Below, piece by piece: positions 30,401 through 40,910 of a DNA stretch of 64,000 nt (position 1 is its first letter; each line of letters begins with the position of its first letter). The DNA is from Daphnia carinata (taxonomy: Eukaryota; Arthropoda; Branchiopoda; Diplostraca; Daphniidae), in assembly GCF_022539665.2 (NCBI RefSeq), contig NC_081333.1, positions 558,001 through 622,000 on the forward strand, given 5' to 3'. Position numbers and translations under genes: made by a program. The notes beneath the pieces were generated by a model that saw only the letters and a list, made by a program, of their open reading frames with translations, was not told the DNA's origin and ran no database searches.

Positions 30401-32976
30401 ATGCGGCCGCAACGAAAATCCAGGCCGGCTTTCGGGGACATCAAGATCGAAAGCGGATAAAAAATTTAAAAGCCCCTACTATTGACCATAATGTGAACGA
30501 TAAAGTCAAAAGCTGTGACGAAAGTCTCGTATGCGATGATGAGGAATGTTTCGAAGAATTGGGAACAAGCCCAAGTACGATGGATTTACAAAATGCTGCA
30601 GCAACTAAAATACAAGCTGGATTTCGCGGACACCAAGACCGTAAACGAGTTAAACATCTGCAGCATCGCATTGCGGAAAAGGATGTCAAAGAAAGTGATA
30701 CGCTACAGTGTATGGATACCAATGATGCCCCCGAACAATCAAATGGTGAGCAAAGCAACGGAAACCTGTGCTTGACAGAAAGAGAAAACGCTGCAGCCAC
30801 AACAATTCAAGCCGGTTTTCGTGGCCACCAAGCTCGGAAACAAGTAAAGGATTTGCAGCGTCCTTCCACTAGTAATGATGGTATTGAAAATGGTGAGTCG
30901 AAGTGTACGGATACTTTTCATGAGGCTAACCAACCGAATGTTAAACAAAGTCAACAAAATCTATGCTTGAAAGAACTGGAAAACGCTGCAGCGACTAAAA
31001 TTCAAGCTGGCTTTCGTGGATACCGAGATCGCAAAAACGTAAAACATTTAAAAAAACCTGCCAAAACAAAGGATTTGATAAGCCATAGGGAAACAAATTT
31101 TGTAGAGGAAGATTGCTTGTTAGATGGCGACGAATTCATTCAAAACAGTGAAAGAAATGCACTTGAAAAAGAAAACATGAAATGCACACCAGGATAGAAA
31201 ACGAAAAAAAAAATACAAGCTGGCAGCATCCCCGCAGCTTCAATTATGACGAGGAAGAAGCTAAAATACAAGCTGCAGCCACAAAAATTCAAGCTGGTTT
31301 TCGAGGACATCAAGATAGAAAACGAGTGAAAAATTTGAAGGAATCGATTAATAAAAGAAAATCGGCGACAGCTCAAATGACGAGGAAGAAGCTTAAATGA
31401 TCAAAACAAGAAATTGAATTTGAACAAAAAAACAATGCAGCCACAAAAATACAAGCTGGTTTTCGAGGACATCAAGATAGAAAACGAGTGAAAAATTTGA
31501 AGGAATCGATTAATAAAAGTGAAATCATCCCCGGCGACAGCTTCAATTATGACGAGGAAGAAGCTTCACTTCTGGATTATGATCAATCAGCGGAAGAAAT
31601 TGAATTTGAACAAAAAAACAATGCAGCCACAAAAATTCAAGCTGGTTTTCGAGGACATCAAGATAGAAAACGAGTGAAAAATTTGAAGGAATCGATTAAT
31701 AAAAGTGAAATCATCCCCGGCGACAGCTTCAATTATGACGAGGAAGAAGCTTCACTTCTGGATTATGATCAATCGGCGGAAGAAATTGAATTTGAACAAA
31801 AAAACAGTGCAGCCACAAAAATTCAAGCTGGTTTTCGAGGACATCAAGATCGAAAACGGGTTAAAAAATTTGCAGCATCATATTGCTGAGCATGATAAGT
31901 CGGAATGTATGGATGACAATTTGGACCCTGACCAGTTAAACACCGAACGAAGTCATCAAAATGAATATTCAAATGAACTCGAAAACGCTGCAGCAACTAA
32001 AATCCAAGCCGGTTTTCGTGGATACCAAGATCGCAAAATCGTAAAAAATTTAAAACAAGAGGCAACATCAAATGAAACTAGCTTTACAAAAGAAAATGGC
32101 TTGTTTGATCGAGACGATATCATTCAGCATGGTGAACGAAACTCACTCGATGAAGAAAACATTGCAGCCACTAAAATACAAGCTGGATTTCGGGGACACC
32201 AAGACAGAAAACGGGTAAAACGTTTAAAAGATTCCACTAATAGAAACGAAACCATTGACAGCGACAACGCCAGTTATATCGAAGAAACCTCGGTCTTGGA
32301 TCAATCCGCAGAGGCAACTCAACTCTACCTAGAAAACGATGCAGCTACAAAAATTCAAGCCGGTTTTCGCGGACACCGAGATCGGAAACGAGTAAAAAAT
32401 TTACAGTACCGCGCTATTGAAAATGAAGTCGTCGATAGTGGTAGGGCGGAAGATACGTCTGATCCTGACCAGTCAAACATTGAACAAAGTCATAAAAATC
32501 TATGTGATGCAAATGAGCTGGAAAATGCAGCAGCAACTAAAATTCAAGCCGGTTTTCGCGGATATCAAGACCGAAAAAATGTAAACAATTTAAAAAAAGA
32601 GGCTGCAACGAAAGATTTGATCAACACAAAGGAACCAAACTTTATAGAGGATGATGTTGATGTTCAAGATAGTGAAAGAATTCTACTTGACCAGCAAAAT
32701 TCTGCAGCAACCAAAATACAAGCTGGATTTCGAGGACAGCAAGACAGAAAACGGGTGAAGTATTTAAAAGACTCCGTAACTAGAAGCGAAATTATCGATA
32801 GTGAATGTTGTGACGAAGAAGCTCTGCTTTTGGATTATGATCCATCTGCAGAAGCATTGCAAATTGAACACCAAAACGCTGCAGCTACGAAAATTCAAGC
32901 CGGTTTTCGTGGACATCAAGATCGAAAACGAGTTAAAAATTTGAAAATTTCTGCTGATGTAAGTGAAACATTTTAA
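24437..32976 (+). CDS. SPA17-like giant RIIa + multi-IQ protein
   Basis: Exons: 24437-24596, 26694-27148, 27270-30126, then 30200-32976 (frame broken near 31195-31434 and 31865). It would be about 2,080 residues if the frame were continuous. Residues about 14-53 form a RIIa-type dimerisation/docking domain (ETLDHLMYCLTKEIL, then KQPDNVYEF), closely resembling sperm protein SPA17 (LTREILREQPDN). A long Glu/Asp/Asn-rich low-complexity region follows (about 55-825). About 17 IQ motifs of the form AATKIQAGFRGHQDRKRVKNLK occupy residues about 828-2080, spaced about 60 residues apart. RIIa domains dock on AKAP-type helices and IQ motifs bind calmodulin or related light chains; SPA17 has one of each, so the IQ array is a large expansion. 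An axonemal or cytoskeletal scaffold role is inferred from SPA17. Confidence 0.8.
31195..31434 (+). pseudogene. Broken repeat segment within the IQ array
   Basis: The frame that runs from exon 4 meets TAG at 31195-31197, where an IQ unit should begin. The next 240 bp contain recognisable but damaged unit pieces: an IQ start missing most of its length, one intact IQ (near 31276), and a linker with several small deletions compared with the intact linker downstream, ending in TGA at about 31398. The intact frame resumes around 31430. Either the gene is truncated here, or the assembly has collapsed or mis-joined near-identical repeats. Confidence 0.6.
31435..31866 (+). repeat. Tandem 186-bp (62-codon) IQ units, near identical
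   Basis: Matching points at 31435, 31621 and 31807 give a period of 186 bp. The first two units are identical or nearly so and the third begins the same way before joining a diverged unit with an extra A in an AAAAAA run (about 31865-31870). Other units in the gene are diverged at the DNA level, so these copies are young. Confidence 0.9.
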
Positions 32977-33866
32977 CATATTGCGAAGTTAAGTATTGCG
33001 GTGGATTAATACGCGTCATGCGGCAAAACAAGTAGGAGGTAAACTTAGAATCAGCTGTGTAGGTTGCTTACCGTGCCAATATTTTAGTGGTTGAGGTCGC
33101 CAGTTCCGGCACAGTCATTCCATCGATTAATAGATCATGTCTGCTGACTATCTATAACGGCGCGGTTAAAGGTTCTTTGTTACTATATAATAAATTCATT
33201 TTAATGCAGAATAATATGTTTCAAATATTCGTACTCATACTAATATTCTAATCTTGCGGTAAGACATGTAGAAATTAAAATTTTTGACAGAATTCCTATG
33301 AATCTCAATCAACCTAACCGCGAAGAGAAATTTTTCGAATTGATATTAAACGCAGCTCTGTATAAGATTTGGGAGGCGACGGTGTTAAGGAATAAACATG
33401 AATACACATATAACGGTACCTTGATTGGTTTTTGGATACTTTTGGATACTATACTTTTTTCTCGGCTATTGTATAACATAATGAATTCCGGATCTCAAAG
33501 ACGCGTACTAGAAATGATGGTATGGTAAAACAAAAATGTGCATAACAAGCGTTGTGTCAGACTTATTCGTCAGAGGCAGTGGATCGCATCCTCGGGATGA
33601 ATTGGGCGAACTCCAAAATGTTTTAGTGCTCGAAGAGCCCGAAGTTGTAGAGCTGGTAGGGATGCAAACATTGGACCAGACTTGCCGCGCCGATCAATTT
33701 TCCGATCTCGATCGCCGATCCGATCAAACTCAAAAGTTTGACCGATATTCCAGACGTCTGGAATCGGGCCTTAAATTTCTATCGTGCCTACTTTTATATT
33801 TAAAATAACTCAAAAACCATGAGATCTACATAAAAACAAATTTCATATTCGTGATTCTTGTTAAAT
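32977..33866. other. Intergenic, no gene identified
   Basis: Short frames at 33298-33528 and 33536-33808 show no family resemblance and no conserved neighbours to splice to. Nothing else was recognised. Confidence 0.4.
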
Positions 33867-34370
33867 TTTGAATCAGAATCATATATAATTATATAGATTT
33901 AATGATATTGCTTTGTAATAGGAACAATTTTTAAGCCCGACAAAATAAGCCCAACAAAATAAGACCGACTTTCTGTTTTCTTTGTTTAATTCAAAAACTA
34001 TAAGGGCAATTAAAAAAAATTTCGCTTGAAATACATGGTTTCGATGCAGAATAAACGAGCATCACGAATAGGAGGACTAAAAAAAAATAAGCATAAACTC
34101 TATAATCGTGATAAGCATTCAATTCTGCATCGAAATTTTCGTATTTTTGAATTTTCGCTTAGCTCACATGGTTTCGATGCAGAATTAAACGAGCATCACG
34201 AATAGGAGGACTGTTTTCTCGTGGGACTCATAGTTTTTGAATAAAACGCAAAAAACGGTAAAGGTTGGGTTAAAAAATAAGCCCGGGCTTATATTGTCGG
34301 GCTTAAAACTTTTTCCTATTAAAAAACAGTAGCATTAAATCTAAATACCTATCGATGATTCTGATTCAGT
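33867..34370. repeat. Palindromic MITE-like element A
   Basis: Long imperfect inverted repeat. The left side (from TTGAATCAGAATCAT at about 33868 through AAGCCCGACAAAATAAGCCC to about 33951) is matched in reverse complement by the right side (about 34268-34369, ending GATGATTCTGATTCA). The interior also holds two direct copies of a unit containing GGTTTCGATGCAGAAT (34045 and 34170) with an inverted partial copy between them. There is no coding capacity. Structure fits a non-autonomous DNA element or a foldback element. Confidence 0.7.
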
Positions 34371-34403
34371 GTTTCAAGCCAAATTCGAGATTTGGCCGAA
34401 AAT

Positions 34404-34486
34404 GAAAATATAATTATATAGATTTAATGATATTGCTTTGTAATAGGAACAATTTTTAAGCCCGACAAAATAAGCCCGACTAAGAA
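34404..34486. repeat. Partial second copy of element A left end
   Basis: About 70 bp here repeat 33885-33951 almost exactly, in direct orientation with an offset of about 525 bp, again running into AAGCCCGACAAAATAAGCCC. It is probably a truncated second insertion or a duplicated end. Confidence 0.75.
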
Positions 34487-34726
34487 GGCATATAGATTGG
34501 ACTACCGCCGATATGGTGCGATATGACATTGTACCTTCTCGCAGCCGTACCTTCTCCCAAATGTCATTTACTTGCCACATTACGTAAATTCTCCTTATCT
34601 TTTTAGCTACTTTGATACCACACATTTTTTTTGTTTAAAGCGCAATTTCGGAATAGAAACTCGATTGTACTTTACATAGGCAATAAACTACTCCGTGGAC
34701 CATTTAAATAGATAAATAATGTGTGT

Positions 34727-37700
34727 TTATTTTTTTTCAAGTGAAAACATTCTCTTTATATGATGTTTGGCAACGCAAAACTTTTCACAGGCAAACAAAG
34801 AACCATGGAAGTTACAAGCGCAATGTCGAATCGACTCAAGGCGATTTTTAATTTTAATCATAACATCTCTGCTTTCGTTTTTAATTACGTAAACCGGTAG
34901 GGAATGGTCAAAGAAAGAATTAATTTGATCCCCTTTTTCTAGAAACTCATTGCAAATTCCTCTGCAATACAAATCAATGTACCTCTCCTCCCACTGAATA
35001 TGATTTTTTCTTACGAAATTAAATAAACAAGTTTTTATCGCATAGGACGAGGGTTTCGTTTTTCTAAATGTGCTGTTGTCATCAGTATGGGCAACGAGTA
35101 AAATTAATAACTTTAAAAGGCAATAACAGCGGGTGATTATCGGATCAAAATGACGAAAGGCATCCTTTTCAGCAATAGGGAAAGACGGTTTCCAGCCACT
35201 AATTTCGATGCCAGAGAGTTGTCGATGTGGCACCAAAAATTGGTCTATTTTCACGTCCGGTGACTTGTTTGAATACAAAGGTGATGGCAAAGGTTGCGCA
35301 ACGGCGTTGATTGCCGAGCGAATTACCGCGATTGTGATGTCGATACTTAATTTAAAAGAGGAGTTTTCGGTTCCTACAGGAGGCTTACCTCTGTACAGGC
35401 AATCTAGAGTAACGCATGTCTCTGAAAAGCTAAAAAGGTGGGGAAAAAATCTGTTTTAGTGTTAATGAAGTTTAGTCTAATGTTTAAGAATCGCAATTGG
35501 TTACCTTAAACTGCGGGAAAAAATGTGCATATCGTTCATCTGGTTCATAGCGTGCGCCATTAGCATGTAACTAATTATTTTAAAAAGAGAAAACGTTTTG
35601 TTAGGTATGAAATTTAGTTGGAAATTGCGCTCTAATATCATACAAATAATAAAGCAATTTGGCCGATGAAACACCACGGTCCGATTCAGTTTGAAATGCA
35701 ACCGATGATTCATTTCCTGCCTGCTCAACAATACCACGCGTTTCGGCTTCTTTGAAATGGTTCAACACTAGCATAAAATCAAATTCGTCTGGCGAAAGAA
35801 TTTTTGTGTTTTCTGCAGAGCTTAGCAAATTATTGCAAATGTTGGGGAAATCAGCATTGAAATAAAATTTAGAAACTGAGAAAAAATTTTTATCCATACC
35901 TTCCATACCGAACTATTTCACCTTCAAATCTATTGTCCAATACAGCTACTGTATCTAGTAGTTGACGCACGTACTAGAAATGGGTAACAACAAAAAAGAA
36001 ATTCAAAAAAAAAAAAACCATAGTGAAGTATAAACAAGAAGGCTACAGCGCAACTTTCACCATTAAAACCTTTCACAAAATGAAATCACAAGGCTTTGAT
36101 TGCAAATTAGTACAGTAGCTATATAGCCCTCATGAAATTTCACTAAGATTTTTGAAAAATATCACGATTCCTTACCTGTTCAGCAGCCTCGGAAACAGTG
36201 CACCATTGGCAATTATGTCCAGTGCAGGACTGGTGGGTGTGTTCACGTAAAAAATTTAGAAATATATTCATTTCCAAACTAGATTCATTTGTCCAGGCAT
36301 CCTTGATGATACTCCAAGCGTTTCCAGTAGGTAGTTGAATAACACTATAGTTGTTTTTGAAAAATGTATGCACCAATTGAATCTCAGGAATCACGTGTAA
36401 CAACAGAATGTGAAGTTCCGTACCTGTTTGTGTTGTTCGTTGCAATTTGCATCAGCAGCCATAAGGGTTAAAATTGTCAAAATTAACTCAACAACTTGTG
36501 TTTGCTTGTGTTTATTACGCATCTCGATTGGTGTTGGTAAACCCATAGTCGATTCGTCTAGGTATTGCGCCTTCTAAAGCATTCCTATTTATACCGCGTC
36601 GGGGTGAATGATGAGGGATTTTGCTATCCAGCTCGTCACGAAATCCCTTAGATAAAAAAGATTCCATCCGCCGGCAACAGAGGCATAGTGGAAAGGATTT
36701 AGAGAAAATCTTGTTTAAATGATCCACAACCTAGGATAACATTTAGAAAGAAATTAAAAAAACAAACAAATTCTATGTTGTGAAACTCGATTTTCTAATT
36801 AGTTCTGTTTTTGTACTTACATTTTGACCGAATGCATCAGTGATGCTTGTTTTTGTGTAAGGCAGAAGCAAACTAACAGTTTTTACACAACCTGTCGCGG
36901 TGTACAAACATCGTTTCAATAACTTGGAAGATATAGTATCATGGTAGTGATCAACACCATATCATCTATATCATAGCTTTTTTAAAAAATATACAAACCT
37001 AATTTGGCTGCGTAAACCATTGCCGTTGAACCATAATAATCAAGGCGATCAACCATAGATTGGCATTTGTCCAAAATTTTTTCCTAAAAACGATTGGCAT
37101 ACATGAGACATGGTTTGGTTAATGTCCAAATGGTATTGACAGATTTGAGATAATCGTACCATAACGCCATGTAAGTCCAAATCAATAGCATATTTACATA
37201 AAACATGCAGCAAGGTTTTGCCATTGGACGAGACTATGTCTACACGAGCCCCAGCATTGATAAACAGTTCAAAGATTGCGTTAAAGTCAACCGTTCGGCA
37301 GTATCGGCAAACTAAATGCAGTGCCTAAAAACAGGACAGTGAGTACAACGTGACAGTGTTCTCGTTATCCTACGATAAATTAACGGGAAAAGATCTGATA
37401 TTGAATAATTCTTACAGTGTCATTTTTATTGGTTTGAGTATTAATATGAATATTATGCCTTATCAAGGTCGACATCACTCCATAAAGCTTCTCTGCAAAA
37501 TTATACTTGCAAAGTTGATGAAGACAATTCCAGTTGTTTCTGGTAGTTGCATTGACGTTGATGTTACTACGCAATAAGGTATCGACTATGGAAGCTAACT
37601 GGGTCGTGCAGTTATATCTGCGTAAATCAAATTAAATGTTCGCATACAAAAGTGTTTCAAAAAAGATTCGGTCAACGAGTACCGACAAGCGAAGTGCAAA

Positions 37701-38480
37701 GCATTCCACCCAAAATCGTCCGTTAGATTTACGTCCGCGCCGTGGTCCAAGAGAATTCTTATTTTATCTAAAAACAAAATAAACTAAATGAATTTTGCCT
37801 CGTGTGCTATGCAGCTGTAATAATGCCTTATTACACAGGGTTTCTTCAGACGTTATCACCTTTGATAGCGTTTCAATTTTTTTTTGTACTTTATTTTTGG
37901 TTCGAAGGGAAAAAAGGCGTGTTCTACCAACGTAATTACACCAAGTTTCCAATTTTCACTACTTTGGCTATCAAATTTAAAAATGCTTTATGTAGTATGA
38001 TTATTAATGAATTACGTTATCTGTGGTGAAATTCAGAGCGGAAGAGTTTTTTTTAACTAGCATTTTTGTCAACAAATTTCACAGTCAGTCGGTAAATGAA
38101 GCGAAATATTAGAAGAAATCACACATATCATTGTACGTCTCATATCATATCAGAATCTTAACGTGAAGTACTGATGTCCGATTTAGTAAGTATAACACTA
38201 GGTTATTATTCAACCTGGTTTTATTATTCAAGTTAATGAACTTACCAGTAACATCATTTTTCTTGTATTTCCAGCATACAATCATTAGTGGTGTTCGGCC
38301 TCCAAAGGTTTTTCCGTTCACATCAGCTAGTTTTCAGTTAATTAAACTTCTTGCAAGCAATAAAAAAATAAAACGAATTAAATTTTAAGAACCTCCTTGG
38401 TCAACCAAATCTTGGATTCGCCTGGCACAAACAGTTTCTGAATTGGAGTTTTCCCAAAGGGAAATCAACAGGTCCTCCAT
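34727..38480 (-). CDS. Ankyrin-repeat Mab-21/cGAS-like nucleotidyltransferase
   Basis: Minus-strand exons: 38393-38480, 38246-38326, 37683-37767, 37416-37617, 37160-37324, 36999-37083, 36821-36922, 36595-36730, 36176-36423, 35922-35973, 35644-35875, 35505-35570, 34727-35429; about 748 residues. Residues about 28-290 are ankyrin repeats (GADVNGKTFGGRTPLMIVC, ILLDHGADVNLTDDFGWNAL and others). Residues about 400-735 form a Mab-21/cGAS fold: acidic catalytic motif SPDEFDFM (DNA at 35772-35786), helix VSSAKLLYYFYMLMAHA, third catalytic Asp in LSIDITIAV (35333-35347), then the C-terminal half with GWKPSF and SSYAIKTCLF. All three catalytic acidic residues are present; the usual Gly-Ser loop reads SSAEN. 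The exon 6-7 junction (36999/36922) does not close in phase, and one inferred intron (35876-35921) is only 46 bp. Confidence 0.78.
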
Positions 38481-40143
38481 CTGCAACACGTAGATTCTGA
38501 AAACAATTTCACTGTACGTTATTCCATGAAATAATGGTTCACTTTCGCAAAAGCCGTGGTCGGATTACCTTTAAAAGCCTCCTACCGCTCTTTTTATTCG
38601 TTGAAAACTGTTTGCAAATAAGACACTTTCTAGGTTTACAGTTACAGCTTCCCAGCTTTCATCGAAAACTGACTAAAAACACGGACTTTGGCTGCTAAAG
38701 CTTTAAAATGGAGATAAATGATACCCGGTTAGATAACAGCTCACCTGGAATGGTATATAGAACAAAGGATGATTTGAACGTCAAGGAACTGAAGCTTATC
38801 GTAAACATGGTTAGTTTACGTTCAAATCACAAATGAACAGTTTGCTTAAACTAAATATGCCATGGTATTCTACTAAGTCATTTGCCGTCGGGCAAGTTCC
38901 CCACGGGTAGCAGTACTATTTTGCACAAAGCCTTTAAAATTTCGACTTTTCATTCCTAATGTTGTACAATTTCAATGCGCTTCCATTAGAACTTCAATGC
39001 ACATTCAGATTTCGATAATGTTACATGTTGAATGCCTACACACTTCATGCAAAACATGATTTTATAGACATGTCTTTTGAGATGATCATCCAAAGATGAT
39101 TTTTCAAGTTAATCGGATTGATATTGTGCGAGTTTAACAAGTTTATCTTTGAATTTGGATCAGTTTCCTGCTAGGAATTCTTTCAAAACTCTATTCCCTT
39201 GTGCTCATGGCCAACACGGATTGGCGCTACATTCAAGGGGGTATCGGCACAAATTTCGTATGCGTTTTTTTTATCATCGATGTTGTGCCAGGGAAATGGG
39301 TATTATCTTGTAGAGCAGATAACGATGCAGTGCCACGTCGAGTTTCTGTAAATAACGGGTGAACGATGAGCAATCCAGACGACTAACTCCAGATTCGGTC
39401 GCTTTTTTCATCACAGGAAATAGCGTTTTTGGGCTAAACTATGAAATAAAGAAGACAGCGAACTTACTTTTTAGGGCGTGGTTTCGTGCGTCGCCTGGCA
39501 ACGGACTCTTGTTTTATGGCCATGTTATTCATTCCAATTATTAATTCCAAGCGTAGTCGAAATCAGCGTTGAAGTTTGATTATGACCTTTGACCTATGAT
39601 GGGATGACTATTGACCTAACCGAGAAATAGGCTAGATGCAACAAGGCCGTTTTTTAAATGAACGTTATTGTCGTCCTAAATGACCCACATAAAACACCCA
39701 ATTCAAAGATGGTGATTTCTAAGGTACCTAATACGTAGTCAAAGTTTGAAGTTTATAACATTTGGCCGATAGTTAAAACTATGTCGCAACTACACAATAG
39801 AAAATTCTAAAAAATTTACTGCCTCCCGTCTGACTCTGTGATTGTACCGGTACAGTAGATGAGTTACATGATGAGACACTGCTAGCACACCAAGCAGACT
39901 AACTTTCCAAAGAGTTGCCAATAGTTTCATTACAGTGAGTTGCTGTCTGCTTGGCCATTGTGTTTTTGTCCTATCTTTGCCTCTTTTTATTACTAGGATA
40001 TTATTCAGGTAAAAAGTATCGATTTTCAAGAGCCGCTATGAACAGTTTAATAAGGTAACGTTCAATATCCGTATCCCTGTTCTGTAAGACCTAAAATGAT
40101 TCTAATCAGTTTTCACCTCCGAAATCTATATAGAAAAATTTCA
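38481..40143. other. Divergent intergenic region
   Basis: Separates the minus-strand ankyrin-Mab21 gene from mRpL40. Only spurious short frames are present (for example 39359-39544 and 39790-40029). No repeat family was recognised. Confidence 0.45.
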
Positions 40144-40910
40144 ATGGCCATGCCACTAACGGAAAGCCTTATGTCGCAAAGGACAATTTGTACAAACATC
40201 CGCTTCCCGACTTTCCTACAAGTTTCTTCCCCGCTGCTGTAATTATTCAGATAGCTTTAGTACATAAAAAAATAGTTACCACCTTGCAGTTTATACGGGA
40301 GTTTTCACTTTTAGTGCAGAGCCTTTAAAAAAAAAGAAAAAAATGGATCCCCAAATTCTCAAAGCTAGAGAAGAACGAAGAAGAAAAAGGCTTGAAAAGT
40401 CCATTAAAAAACTTGAAAAAAACACTAAACAATTGAAACCTATAGAAGAAATTGAATGGCCTATTAGCCTACAAAAACAAAAATCGTAAGTAAATAATGT
40501 TGTAACAACAGTAATAATCAGTCAGTATACATTTTAATTTTTTTATTAGGTTACGTGAACGAACAGAAACTGTATCACAACCACAACAGGGGCAGGAGAT
40601 TCTGAAAGCTTGGCGCAGTTATAAATACCAGCAATCTTTGCAGGAAATGAAAATGATTGACCGGATTTCCTCTTCACAGATGCAAGCTCTAGAGCAGTTA
40701 AGGGCTATCTCCGAAGATCTTTACATTAAAGCAATACAGGTGAGAGTACCATTACATATTATGATTCATTTAATTCCATGTATTACCTCAATTCAGATGG
40801 ATGACTCATTGTTGCCTTTTACTGCTGTTGGACCTAGCAGCACACCTCCAATTGTTGGTTATGACATACTAGATGGAGAGTACATTGATGAAACACCTAA
40901 GTGGAAATAA
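40144..40910 (+). CDS. mRpL40: Mitochondrial ribosomal protein L40
   Basis: Four exons: 40144-40238, 40315-40485, 40550-40739, 40797-40910, with introns of 57-76 bp; about 189 residues. The first exon gives a basic, hydroxylated leader suited to mitochondrial import (SQRTICTNIRFPTFLQ). Exon 2 begins at AEPLKKKKKMDP and continues EERRRKRLEKSIKKLEKNTKQ, matching the mL40 family (human SEPLRKKKKVDP). The end is DDSLLPFTAVGPSSTPPI, then GEYIDETPKW, the family C-terminus. It is part of the mitochondrial large ribosomal subunit. The start was chosen because the donor at 40239 and the acceptor at 40314 restore the phase into the conserved motif; the Met in MDP would lose the leader. Confidence 0.93.

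Noticed and set aside
31140-31235. An intron that would splice around the TAG at 31195
   Set aside because: A GTGAAA donor and CCGCAG acceptor exist, but the segment it would remove aligns with coding repeat sequence elsewhere in the gene, so damage or mis-assembly is more likely.
30200-32976. Regular repeats of about 60 codons, briefly considered as a CRISPR-like array
   Set aside because: They are coding, translate to IQ motifs in one frame, and spacers are not unique; the host is eukaryotic.
35208-35459. Plus-strand frame of 83 codons
   Set aside because: It lies wholly antisense to a Mab-21 exon.
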